In this document: positions 1 through 14,300 of the stretch, piece after piece
Position numbering within the stretch: the stretch's first letter is position 1
How the letters are laid out: every line of letters starts with the position of its first letter
Assembly: GCA_963932145.1 (NCBI GenBank)
Contig: OZ010588.1
Coordinates: 98,296,012-98,360,011, forward strand
DNA length: 64,000 nucleotides
Reading direction: 5' to 3'
Origin: Acanthosepion lycidas
Taxonomy: Eukaryota; Mollusca; Cephalopoda; Sepiida; Sepiidae
Notes under the pieces: generated by a model
What the model saw: only the letters and a program-made list of their open reading frames with translations
Database searches by the model: none
What the model was told of the DNA's origin: nothing
Made by a program: the position numbers and the translations under genes

Positions 1-3000
1 TATGGTAATAATAAGTTAAACCTATATTATTGAAATTTGAATTTGCTATACATTCCACATTGAAGGGAGAGTGAATATTATGGTAATAATAAGTTAAACC
101 TATATTATTGAAATTTGAATTTGCTATACATTCCACATTGAAGGGAGAGTGAATATTAATGGTAATATTAAGTTAAACCTATATTATTGAAATTTGAATT
201 TGCTATACATTCCACATTGAAGGGAGAGTGAATATTATGGTAATAATAAGTTAAACCTATATTATTGAAATTTGAATTTGTTATACATTCCACATTGAAG
301 GGAGAGTGAATATTATGGTAATAATAAGTTAAACCTATATTATTGAAATTTGAATTTGCTATACATTCCACATTGAAGGGAGAGTGAATATTATGGTAAT
401 AATAAGTTAAACCTATATTATTGAAATTTGAATTTGTTATACATTCCACATTGAAGGGAGAGTGAATATTATGGTAATAATAAGTTAAACCTATATTATT
501 GAAATTTGAATTTGCTATACATTCCACATTGAAGGGAGAGTGAATATTATGGTAATAATAAGTTAAACCTATATTATTGAAATCTGAATTTGCTATACAT
601 TCCACATTGAAGGGAGAGTGAATATTAATGGTAATATTAAGTTAAACCTATATTATTGAAATTTGAATTTGCTATACATTCCACATTGAAGGGAGAGTGA
701 ATATTATGGTAATAATAAGTTAAACCTATATTATTGAAATTTGAATTTGCTATACATTCCACATTGAAGGGAGAGTGAATATTAATGGTAATATTAAGTT
801 AAACCTATATTATTGAAATTTGAATTTGCTATACATTCCACATTGAAGGGAGAGTGAATATTAATGGTAATATTAAGTTAAACCTATATTATTGAAATTT
901 GAATTTGTTATACATTCCACATTGAAGGGAGAGTGAATATTATGGTAATAATAAGTTAAACCTATATTATTGAAATTTGAATTTGCTATACATTCCACAT
1001 TGAAGGGAGAGTGAATATTAATGGTAATATTAAGTTAAACATATATTATTGAAATTTGAATTTGCTATACATTCCACATTGAAGGGAGAGTGAATATTAT
1101 GGTAATAATAAGTTAAACCTATATTATTGAAATTTGAATTTGTTATACATTCCACATTGAAGGGAGAGTGAATATTATGGTAATAATAAGTTAAACCTAT
1201 ATTATTGACATTTGAATTTGCTATACATTCCACATTGAAGGGAGAGTGAATATTATGGTAATAATAAGTTAAACCTATATTATTGAAATTTGAATTTGCT
1301 ATACATTCCACATTGAAGGGAGAGTGAATATTATGGTAATAATAAGTTAAACCTATATTATTGAAATTTGAATTTGCTATACATTCCACATTGAAGGGAG
1401 AGTTAATATTATGGTAATAATAAGTTCAACCTGTATTATTGAAATTTGAATTTGCTATACATTCCACATTGAAGGGAGAGTGAATATTATGGTAATAATA
1501 AGTTAAACCTATATTATTGAAATTTGAATTTGTTATACATTCCACATTGAAGGGAGAGTGAATATTAATGGTAATATTAAGTTAAACCTATATTATTGAA
1601 ATTTGAATTTGCTATACATTCCACATTGAAGGGAGAGTGAATATTATGGCAATAATAAGTTAAACCTATATTATTGAAATTTGAATTTGTTATACATTCC
1701 ACATTGAAGGGAGAGTGAATATTAATGGTAATATTAAGTTAAACCTATATTATTGAAATTTGAATTTGTTATACATTCCACATTGAAGGGAGAGTGAATA
1801 TTATGGTAATAATAAGTTAAACCTATATTACTGAAATTTGAATTTGTTATACATTCCACATTGAAGGGAGAGTGAATATTATGGTAATAATAAGTTAAAC
1901 CTATATTATTGACATTTGAATTTGCTATACATTCCACATTGAAGGGAGAGTGAATATTATGGTAATAATAAGTTAAACCTATATTATTGAAATTTGAATT
2001 TGCTATACATTCCACATTGAAGGGAGAGTGAATATTATGGTAATAATAAGTTAAACCTATATTATTGAAATCTGAATTTGCTATACATTCCACATTGAAG
2101 GGAGAGTGAATATTAATGGTAATATTAAGTTAAACCTATATTATTGAAATTTGAATTTGCTATACATTCCACATTGAAGGGAGAGTGAATATTATGGTAA
2201 AAATAAGTTAAACCTATATTATTGAAATTTGAATTTGCTATACATTCCACATTGAAGGGAGAGTGAATATTAATGGTAATATTAAGTTAAACCTATATTA
2301 TTGAAATTTGAATTTGCTATACATTCAACATTGAAGGGAGAGTGAATATTAATGGTAATATTAAGTTAAACCTATATTATTGAAATTTGAATTTGTTATA
2401 CATTCCACATTGAAGGGAGAGTGAATATTATGGTAATAATAAGTTAAACCTATATTATTGAAATTTGAATTTGCTATACATTCCACATTGAAGGGAGAGT
2501 GAATATTAATGGTAATATTAAGTTAAACCTATATTATTGAAATTTGAATTTGCTATACATTCCACATTGAAGGGAGAGTGAATATTATGGTAATAATAAG
2601 TTAAACCTATATTATTGAAATTTGAATTTGCTATACATTCCACATTGAAGGGAGAGTGAATATTAATGGTAATAATAAGTTAAACCTACATTATTGAAAT
2701 TTGAATTTGCTATACATTCCACATTGAAGGGAGAGTGAATATTAATGGTAATATTAAGTTAAACCTATATTATTGAAATTTGAATTTGTTATACATTCCA
2801 CATTGAAGGGAGAGTGAATATTATGGTAATAATAAGTTAAACCTATATTATTGAAATTTGAATTTGCTATACATTCCACATTGAAGGGAGAGTGAATATT
2901 AATGGTAATATTAAGTTAAACCTATATTATTGAAATTTGAATTTGCTATACATTCCACATTGAAGGGAGAGTGAATATTATGGTAATAATAAGTTAAACC

Positions 3001-5860
3001 TATATTATTGAAATTTGAATTTGTTATACATTCCACATTGAAGGGAGAGTGAATATTAATGGTAATATTAAGTTAAACCTATATTATTGAAATTTGAATT
3101 TGCTATACATTCCACATTGAAGGGAGAGTGAATATTATGGCAATAATAAGTTAAACCTATATTATTGAAATTTGAATTTGTTATACATTCCACATTGAAG
3201 GGAGAGTGAATATTAATGGTAATATTAAGTTAAACCTATATTATTGAAATTTGAATTTGTTATACATTCCACATTGAAGGGAGAGTGAATATTATGGTAA
3301 TAATAAGTTAAACCTATATTATTGACATTTGAATTTGCTATACATTCCACATTGAAGGGAGAGTGAATATTATGGTAATAATAAGTTAAACCTATATTAT
3401 TGAAATTTGAATTTGCTATACATTCCACATTGAAGGGAGAGTGAATATTATGGTAATAATAAGTTAAACCTATATTATTGAAATTTGAATTTGCTATACA
3501 TTCCACATTGAAGGGAGAGTGAATATTATGGTAATAATAAGTTAAACCTGTATTATTGAAATTTGAATTTGCTATACATTCCACATTGAAGGGAGAGTGA
3601 ATATTATGGTAATAATAAGTTAAACCTATATTATTGAAAATTGAATTTGCTATACATTCCACATTGAAGGGAGAGTGAATATTATGGTAATAATAAGTTA
3701 AACCTATATTATTGAAATTTGAATTTGCTATATATTCGACATTGAAGGGAGAGTGAATATTATGGTAATAATAAGTTAAACCTATATTATTGAAATTTGA
3801 ATTTGCTATACATTCCACATTGAAGGGAGAGTGAATATTATGGTAATAATAAGTTAAACCTATATTACTGAAATTTGAATTTGCTATACATTCCACATTG
3901 AAGGGAGAGTGAATATTATGGTAATAATAAGTTAAACCTATATTATTGAAATTTGAATTTGCTATACATTCCACATTGAAGCGAGAGTGAATATTATGGT
4001 AATAATAAGTTAAACCTATATTATTGAAATTTGAATTTGCTATACATTCCACATTGAAGGGAGAGTGAATATTAATGGTAATATTAAGTTAAACCTATAT
4101 TATTGAAATTTGAATTTGCTATACATTCCACATTGAAGGGAGAGTGAATATTAATGGTAATATTAAGTTAAACCTATATTATTGAAATTTGAATTTGTTA
4201 TACATTCCACATTGAAGGGAGAGTGAATATTATGGTAATAATAAGTTAAACCTATATTATTGAAATTTGAATTTGCTATACATTCCACATTGAAGGGAGA
4301 GTGAATATTAATGGTAATATTAAGTTAAACCTATATTATTGAAATTTGAATTTGCTATACATTCCACATTGAAGGGAGAGTGAATATTATGGTAATAATA
4401 AGTTAAACCTATATTATTTAAATTTGAATTTGCTATACATTCCACATTGAAGGGAGAGTGAATATTATGGTAATAATAAGTTAAACCTATATTATTGAAA
4501 TTTGAATTTGCTATACATTCCACATTGAAGGGAGAGTGAATATTATGGTAATAATAAGTTAAACCTATATTATTGAAATTTGAATTTGCTATACATTCCA
4601 CATTGAAGGGAGAGTGAATATTATGGTAATAATAAGTTAAACCTATATTATTGAAATTTGAATTTGTTATACATTCCACATTGAAGGGAGAGTGAATATT
4701 AATGGTAATAATAAGTTAAACCTATATTATTGAAATTTGAATTTGCTATACATTCCACATTGAAGGGAGAGTGAATATAATGGTAATAATAAGTTAAACC
4801 TATATTATTGAAATTTGAATTTGTTATATATTCCACATTGAAGGGAGAGTGAATATTAATGGTAATATTAAGTTAAACCTATATTATTGAAATTTGAATT
4901 AGCTATACATTCCACATTGAAGGGAGAGTGAATATTATGGTAATAATAAGTTAAACCTATATTATTGATATTTGAATTTGTTATACATTCCACATTGAAG
5001 GGAGAGTGAATATTAATGGTAATATTAAGTTAAACCTATATTATTGAAATTTGAATTTGTTATACATTCCACATTGAAGGGAGAGTGAATATTATGGTAA
5101 TAATAAGTTAAACCTATATTATTGAAATTTGAATTTGTTATATATTCCACATTGAAGGGAGAGTGAATATTATGGTAATAATAAGTTAAACCTATATTAT
5201 TGAAATTTGAATTTGCTATACATTCGATATTGAAGGGACAGTGAATATTATGGTAATAATAAGTTAAACCTATATTATTAAAATTTGAATTTGCTATACA
5301 TTCCACATTGAAGGGAGAGTGAATATTATGGTAATAATAAGTTAAACCTATATTATTGAAATTTGAATTTGCTATACATTCCACATTGAAGGGAGAGTGA
5401 ATATTATCGTAATAATAAGTTAAACCTATATTATTGAAATTTGAATTTGCTATACATTCCACATTGAAGGGAGAGTGAATATTATGGTAATAATAAGTTA
5501 AACCTATATTATTGAAATTTGAATTTGCTATACATTCCACATTGAAGGGAGAGTGAATATTATGGTAATAATAAGTTAAACCTATATTATTGAAATTTGA
5601 ATTTGCTATACATTCCACATTGAAGGGAGAGTGAATATTATGGTAATAATAAGTTAAACCTATATTATTGAAATTTGAATTTGCTATACATTCCACATTG
5701 AAGGGAGAGTGAATATTATGGTAATAATATGTTAAACCTATATTATTGAAATTTGAATTTGCTATACATTCGACATTGAAGGGAGAGTGAATATTATGGT
5801 AATAATAAGTTAAACCTATATTATTGAAATTTGAATTTGCTATACATTCCACATTGAAGG
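1..5860 (+). repeat. Array block I: mixed 79-bp A and 78-bp C monomers
   Basis: A-class copies (extra A giving AATATTAATGG, followed by 17T) are interspersed with 78-bp 17A copies, often alternating 52C and 52T. Nearly all copies keep 62C and GGG at 71-73. Exceptions are isolated C62G copies such as the one near 3738. Stretches around 1390-2093 and 3300-4052 are runs of 17A copies, and 605-1030, 2093-3225 and 4052-4320 are A-rich. Block borders are my own division based on variant content, so they are approximate. Confidence 0.75.
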
Positions 5861-8800
5861 GAGAGTGAATATTATGGTAATAATAAGTTAAACCTATATT
5901 ATTGAAATTTGAATTTGCTATACATTCGACATTGAAAAGAGAGTGAATATTATGGTAATAATAAGTTAAACCTATATTATTGAAATTTGAATTTGCTATA
6001 CATTCAATATTGAAGGGAGAGTGAATATTATGGTAATAATAAGTTAAACCTATATTATTGAAATTTGAATTTGCTATACATTCGACATTGAAAAGAGAGT
6101 GAATATTATGGTAATAATAAGTTAAATCTATATTATTGAAATTTGAATTTGCTATACATTCGACATTGAAAAGAGAGTGAATATTAAGGTAATATTAAGT
6201 TAAACCTATATTATTGAAATTTGAATTTGCTATACATTCCACATTGAAGGGAGAGTGAATATTATGGTAATAATAAGTTAAACTTATATTATTGAAATTT
6301 GAATTTGCTATACATTCCACATTGAAGGGAGAGTGAATATTATGGTAATAATAAGTTAAACCTATATTATTGAAATTTGAATTTGCTATACATTCCACAT
6401 TGAAGGGAGAGTGAATATTATGGTAATAATAAGTTAAACCTATATTATTGAAATTTGAATTTGCTATACATTCCACATTGAAGGGAGAGTGAATATTATG
6501 GTAATAATAAGTTAAACCTATATTATTGAAATTTGAATTTGCTATACATTCCACATTGAAGGGAGAGTGAATATTATGGTAATAATAAGTTAAACCTATA
6601 TTATTGAAATTTGAATTTGCTATACATTCCACATTGAAGGGAGAGTGAATATTATGGTAATAATATGTTAAACCTATATTATTGAAATTTGAATTTGCTA
6701 TACATTCGACATTGAAGGGAGAGTGAATATTATGGTAATAATAAGTTAAACCTATATTATTGAAATTTGAATTTGCTATACATTCGACATTGAAAAGAGA
6801 GTGAATATTATGGTAATAATAAGTTAAACCTATATTATTGAAATTTGAATTTGCTATACATTCAATATTGAAGGGAGAGTGAATATTATGGTAATAATAA
6901 GTTAAACCTATATTATTGAAATTTGAATTTGCTATACATTCGACATTGAAAAGAGAGTGAATATTATGGTAATAATAAGTTAAATCTATATTATTGAAAT
7001 TTGAATTTGCTATACATTCGACATTGAAAAGAGAGTGAATATTAAGGTAATATTAAGTTAAACCTATATTATTGAAATTTGAATTTGCTATACATTCCAC
7101 ATTGAAGGGAGAGTGAATATTATGGTAATAATAAGTTAAACTTATATTATTGAAATTTGAATTTGCTATACATTCCACATTGAAGGGAGAGTGAATATTA
7201 TGGTAATAATAAGTTAAACCTATATTATTGAAATTTGAATTTGCTATACATTCCACATTGAAGGGAGAGTGAATATTATGGTAATAATATGTTAAACCTA
7301 TATTATTGAAATTTGAATTTCCAATACATTCGACATTGAAGGGAGAGTGAATATTATGGTAATAATAAGTTAAACCTATATTATTGAAATTTGAATTTGT
7401 TATACATTCCACATTGAAGGGAGAGTGAATATTAATGGTAATATTAAGTTAAACCTATATTATTGAAATTTGAATTTGCTATACATTCCACATTGAAGGG
7501 AGAGTGAATATTATGGTAATAATAAGTTAAACGTATATTATTGAAATTTGAATTTGCTATACATTCCACATTGAAGGGAGAGTGAATATTATGGTAATAA
7601 TAAGTTAAACCTATATTATTGAAAGTTGAATTTGCTATACATTCCACATTGAAGGGAGAGTGAATATTATGGTAATAATAAGTTAAACCTATATTACTGA
7701 AATTTGAATTTGCTATACATTCCACATTGAAGGGAGAGTGAATATTATGGTAATAATAAGTTAAACCTATATTATTGAAATTTGAATTTGCTATACATTC
7801 CACATTGAAGGGAGAGTGAATATTATGGTAATAATAAGTTAAACCTATATTATTGAAATTTGAATTTGCTATACATTCCACATTGAAGGGAGAGTGAATA
7901 TTATGGTAATAATAAGTTAAACCTATATTATTGAAATTTGAATTTGCTATACATTCCACATTGAAGGGAGAGTGAATATTATGGTAATAATAAGTTAAAC
8001 CTATATTATTGAAATTTGAATTTGCTATACATTCCACATTGAAGGGAGAGTGAATATTATGGTAATAATAAGTTAAACCTATATTATTGAAATTTGAATT
8101 TGCTATACATTCCACATTGAAGGGAGAGTGAATATTATGGTAATAATAAGTTAAACCTATATTATTGAAATTTGAATTTGCTATACATTCCACATTGAAG
8201 GGAGAGTGAATATTATGGTAATAATATGTTAAACCTATATTACTGAAATTTGAATTTGCTATACATTCGACATTGAAGGGAGAGTGAATATTATGGTAAT
8301 AATAAGTTAAACCTATATTATTGAAATTTGAATTTGCTATACATTCCACATTGAAGGGAGAGTGAATATTATGGTAATAATAAGTTAAACCTATATTATT
8401 GAAATTTGAATTTGCTATACATTCGACATTGAAAAGAGAGTGAATATTATGGTAATAATAAGTTAAACCTATATTATTGAAATTTGAATTTGCTATACAT
8501 TCCACATTGAAGGGAGAGTGAATATTATGGTAATAATAAGTTAAACCTATATTATTGAAATTTGAATTTGCTATACATTCGACATTGAAAAGAGAGTGAA
8601 TATTATGGTAATAATAAGTTAAATCTATATTATTGAAATTTGAATTTGCTATACATTCGACATTGAAAAGAGAGTGAATATTATGGTAATATTAAGTTAA
8701 ACCTATATTATTGAAATTTGAATTTGCTATACATTCCACATTGAAGGGAGAGTGAATATTATGGTAATAATAAGTTAAACTTATATTATTGAAATTTGAA

Positions 8801-11320
8801 TTTGCTATACATTCCACATTGAAGGGAGAGTGAATATTATGGTAATAATAAGTTAAAACTATATTATTGAAATTTGAATTTGTTATACATTCCACATTGA
8901 AGGGAGAGTGAATATTAATGGTAATATTAAGTTAAACCTATATTATTGAAATTTGAATTTGCTATACATTCCACATTGAAGGGAGAGTGAATATTATGGT
9001 AATAATAAGTTAAACCTATATTATTGAAATTTGAATTTGCTATACATTCCACATTGAAGGGAGAGTGAATATTATGGTAATAATAAGTTAAACCTATATT
9101 ATTGAAATTTGAATTTGCTATACATTCCACATTGAAGGGAGAGTGAATATTATGGTAATAATAAGTTAAACCTATATTATTGAAATTTGAATTTGCTATA
9201 CATTCCACATTGAAGGGAGAGTGAATATTAATGGTAATATTAAGTTAAACCTATATTATTGAAATTTGAATTTGCTATACATTCCACATTGAAGGGAGAG
9301 TGAATATTAATGGTAATATTAAGTTAAACCTATATTATTGAAATTTGAATTTGTTATACATTCCACATTGAAGGGAGAGTGAATATTATGGTAATAATAA
9401 GTTAAACCTATATTATTGAAATTTGAATTTGCTATACATTCCACATTGAAGGGAGAGTGAATATTAATGGTAATATTAAGTTAAACCTATATTATTGAAA
9501 TTTGAATTTGCTATACATTCCACATTGAAGGGAGAGTGAATATTATGGTAATAATAAGTTAAACCTATATTATTTAAATTTGAATTTGCTATACATTCCA
9601 CATTGAAGGGAGAGTGAATATTATGGTAATAATAAGTTAAACCTATATTATTGAAATTTGAATTTGCTATACATTCCACATTGAAGGGAGAGTGAATATT
9701 ATGGTAATAATAAGTTAAACCTATATTATTGAAATTTGAATTTGCTATACATTCCACATTGAAGGGAGAGTGAATATTATGGTAATAATAAGTTAAACCT
9801 ATATTATTGAAATTTGAATTTGTTATACATTCCACATTGAAGGGAGAGTGAATATTAATGGTAATATTAAGTTAAACCTATATTATTGAAATTTGAATTT
9901 GCTATACATTCCACATTGAAGGGAGAGTGAATATTATGGTAATAATAAGTTAAACCTATATTATTGAAATTTGAATTTGTTATATATTCCACATTGAAGG
10001 GAGAGTGAATATTAATGGTAATATTAAGTTAAACCTATATTATTGAAATTTGAATTAGCTATACATTCCACATTGAAGGGAGAGTGAATATTATGGTAAT
10101 AATAAGTTAAACCTATATTATTGATATTTGAATTTGTTATACATTCCACATTGAAGGGAGAGTGAATATTAATGGTAATATTAAGTTAAACCTATATTAT
10201 TGAAATTTGAATTTGTTATACATTCCACATTGAAGGGAGAGTGAATATTATGGTAATAATAAGTTAAACCTATATTATTGAAATTTGAATTTGTTATATA
10301 TTCCACATTGAAGGGAGAGTGAATATTATGGTAATAATAAGTTAAACCTATATTATTGAAATTTGAATTTGCTATACATTCTACATTGAAGGGAGAGTGA
10401 ATATTATGGTAATAATAAGTTAAACCTATATTATTGAAATTTGAATTTGCTATACATTCCACATTGAAGGGAGAGTGAATATTATGGTAATAATAAGTTA
10501 AACCTATATTATTGAAATTTGAATTTGCTATACATTCCACATTGAAGGGAGAGTGAATATTATGGTAATAATAAGTTAAACCTATATTATTGAAATTTGA
10601 ATTTGCTATACATTCCACATTGAAGGGAGAGTGAATATTATGGTAATAATATGTTAAACCTATATTATTGAAATTTGAATTTGCTATACATTCGACATTG
10701 AAGGGAGAGTGAATATTATGGTAATAATAAGTTAAACCTATATTATTGAAATTTGAATTTGCTATACATTCCACATTGAAGGGAGAGTGAATATTATGGT
10801 AATAATAAGTTAAACCTATATTATTGAAATTTCAATTTGCTATACATTCGACATTGAAAAGAGAGTGAATATTATGGTAATAATAAGTTAAACCTATATT
10901 ATTGAAATTTGAATTTGCTATACATTCAATATTGAAGGGAGAGTGAATATTATGGTAATAATAAGTTAAACCTATATTATTGAAATTTGAATTTGCTATA
11001 CATTCGACATTGAAAAGAGAGTGAATATTATGGTAATAATAAGTTAAATCTATATTATTGAAATTTGAATTTGCTATACATTCGACATTGAAAAGAGAGT
11101 GAATATTAAGGTAATATTAAGTTAAACCTATATTATTGAAATTTGAATTTGCTATACATTCCACATTGAAGGGAGAGTGAATATTATGGTAATAATAAGT
11201 TAAACTTATATTATTGAAATTTGAATTTGCTATACATTCCACATTGAAGGGAGAGTGAATATTATGGTAATAATAAGTTAAACCTATATTATTGAAATTT
11301 GAATTTGTTATACATTCCAC
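4052..11320 (+). repeat. Large-scale duplication with 5156-bp then 4922-bp offset
   Basis: The monomer order from 4052 to about 5700 reappears from 9208 to about 10700 at a constant offset of 5156 bp. Shared markers include the TATTTAAATTTG copy (about 4425 and 9580), TGAATTAGCTATAC (about 4907 and 10063) and TTGATATTTG (about 4972 and 10128). From about 5900 the offset becomes 4922 (CATTCAATATT at 6001 and 10923), so the second copy lacks three monomers (234 bp). About 3.5 kb of other array sequence lies between the two copies. Confidence 0.8.
5860..7412 (+). repeat. 858-bp tandem duplication (11 monomers)
   Basis: A rare monomer with CATTCAATATTG starts at 6001 and again at 6859, exactly 858 bp (11 x 78) apart. 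The neighbours repeat in the same order: 62G/71A72A copies, the AAATCTAT copy, the 17T copy with AAGGTAATATT (about 6185 and 7043), and the AAACTTATAT copy. A third instance of the marker, at 10923, is 4922 bp from the first and belongs to the larger duplication. Duplication ends are placed to within about one monomer. Confidence 0.85.
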
Positions 11321-14300
11321 ATTGAAGGGAGAGTGAATATTAATGGTAATATTAAGTTAAACCTATATTATTGAAATTTGAATTTGCTATACATTCCACA
11401 TTGAAGGGAGAGTGAATATTATGGTAATAATAAGTTAAACCTATATTATTGAAATTTGAATTTGCTATACATTCCACATTGAAGGGAGAGTGAATATTAT
11501 GGTAATAATAAGTTAAACCTATATTATTGAAAGTTGAATTTGCTATACATTCCACATTGAAGGGAGAGTGAATATTATGGTAATAATAAGTTAAACCTAT
11601 ATTACTGAAATTTGAATTTGCTATACATTCCACATTGAAGGGAGAGTGAATATTATGGTAATAATAAGTTAAACCTATATTATTGAAATTTGAATTTGCT
11701 ATACATTCCACATTGAAGGGAGAGTGAATATTATGGTAATAATAAGTTAAACCTATATTATTGAAATTTGAATTTGCTATACATTCCACATTGAAGGGAG
11801 AGTGAATATTATGGTAATAATAAGTTAAACCTATATTATTGAAATTTGAATTTGCTATACATTCCACATTGAAGGGAGAGTGAATATTATGGTAATAATA
11901 TGTTAAACCTATATTACTGAAATTTGAATTTGCTATACATTCGACATTGAAGGGAGAGTGAATATTATGGTAATAATAAGTTAAACCTATATTATTGAAA
12001 TTTGAATTTGTTATACATTCGACATTGAAAAGAGAGTGAATATTATTATAATAATAATTTAAATCTATATTATTGAAATTTGAATTTGCTATACATTCGA
12101 CATTGAAAAGAGAGTGAATATTATGGTAATATTAAGTTAAACCTATATTAATGAAATTTGAATTTGCTATACATTCCACATTGAAGGGAGAGTGAATATT
12201 ATGGTAATAATAAGTTAAACTTATATTATTGAAATTTGAATTTGCTATACATTCCACATTGAAGGGAGAGTGAATATTATGGTAATAATAAGTTAAACCT
12301 ATATTATTGAAATTTGAATTTGTTATACATTCCACATTGAAGGGAGAGTGAATATTAATGGTAATATTAAGTTAAACCTATATTATTGAAATTTGAATTT
12401 GCTATACATTCCACATTGAAGGGAGAGTGAATATTATGGTAATAATAAGTTAAACCTATATTATTGAAATTTGAATTTGCTATACATTCCACATTGAAGG
12501 GAGAGTGAATATTATGGTAATAATAAGTTAAACCTATATTATTGAAATTTGAATTTGCTATACATTCCACATTGAAGGGAGAGTGAATATTATGGTAATA
12601 ATAAGTTAAACCTATATTATTGAAATTTGAATTTGCTATACATTCCACATTGAAGGGAGAGTGAATATTATGGTAATAATAAGTTAAACCTATATTATTG
12701 AAATTTGAATTTGCTATACATTCCACATTGAAGGGAGAGTGAATATTATGGTAATAATATGTTAAACCTATATTATTGAAATTTGAATTTGCTATACATT
12801 CGACATTGAAGGGAGAGTGAATATTATGGTAATAATAAGTTAAACCTATATTATTGAAATTTGAATTTGTTATACATTCCACATTGAAGGGAGAGTGAAT
12901 ATTAATGGTAATAATAAGTTAAACCTATATTATTGACATTTGAATTTGCTATACATTCCACATTGAAGGGAGAGTGAATATTATGGTAATAATAAGTTAA
13001 ACGTATATTATTGAAATTTGAATTTGCTATACATTCCACATTGAAGGGAGAGTGAATATTATGGTAATAATAAGTTAAACCTATATTATTGAAATTTGAA
13101 TTTGCTATACATTCCACATTGAAGGGAGAGTGAATATTATGGTAATAATAAGTTAAACCTATATTATTGAAATTTGAATTTGCTATACATTCCACATTGA
13201 AGGGAGAGTGAATATTATGGTAATAATAAGTTAAACCTATATTATTGAAATTTGAATTTGCTATACATTCCACATTGAAGGGAGAGTGAATATTATGGTA
13301 ATAATAAGTTAAACCTATATTATTGAAATTTGAATTTGCTATACATTCCACATTGAAGGGAGAGTGAATATTATGGTAATAATATGTTAAACCTATATTA
13401 TTGAAATTTGAATTTGCTATACATTCGACATTGAAGGGAGAGTGAATATTATGGTAATAATAAGTTAAACCTATATTATTGAAATTTGAATTTGTTATAC
13501 ATTCCACATTGAAGGGAGAGTGAATATTAATGGTAATATTAAGTTAAACCTATATTATTGAAATTTGAATTTGTTATACATTCCACATTGAAGGGAGAGT
13601 GAATATTATGGTAATAATAAGTTAAACCTATATTATTGAAATTTGAATTTGTTATACATTCCACATTGAAGGGAGAGTGAATATTATGGTAATAATAAGT
13701 TAAACCTATATTATTGACATTTGAATTTGCTATACATTCCACATTGAAGGGAGAGTGAATATTATGGTAATAATAAGTTAAACGTATATTATTGAAATTT
13801 GAATTTGCTATACATTCCACATTGAAGGGAGAGTGAATATTATGGTAATAATAAGTTAAACCTATATTATTGAAATTTGAATTTGCTATACATTCCACAT
13901 TGAAGGGAGAGTTAATATTATGGTAATAATAAGTTAAACCTATATTATTGAAAGTTGAATTTGCTATACATTCCACATTGAAGGGAGAGTGAATATTATG
14001 GTAATAATAAGTTAAACCTATATTACTGAAATTTGAATTTGCTATACATTCCACATTGAAGGGAGAGTGAATATTATGGTAATAATAAGTTAAACCTATA
14101 TTATTGAAATTTGAATTTGCTATACATTCCACATTGAAGGGAGAGTGAATATTATGGTAATAATAAGTTAAACCTATATTATTGAAATTTGAATTTGCTA
14201 TACATTCGACATTGAAGGGAGAGTGAATATTATGGTAATAATAAGTTAAACCTATATTATTGAAATTTGAATTTGCTATACATTCCACATTGAAGGGAGA

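Noticed and set aside
73..150. CENP-B box or self-cleaving hammerhead ribozyme in the monomer
   Set aside because: Neither the TTCG....A..CGGG pattern nor a CTGANGA core with a matching GAAA is present on either strand of the consensus.
73..150. Monomer built from two 39-bp half repeats
   Set aside because: The halves share only short AATTTG/TTGAA words; by eye the similarity is no better than expected for AT-rich sequence.
151..229. TAATATTAC on the minus strand of 17T monomers, identical to the nick-site nonamer of geminivirus-type rolling-circle origins
   Set aside because: It arises from one substitution in AT-rich DNA, sits in the arm rather than the loop of the inverted repeat, and no replication-initiator gene is present. 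Chance similarity is the better explanation.
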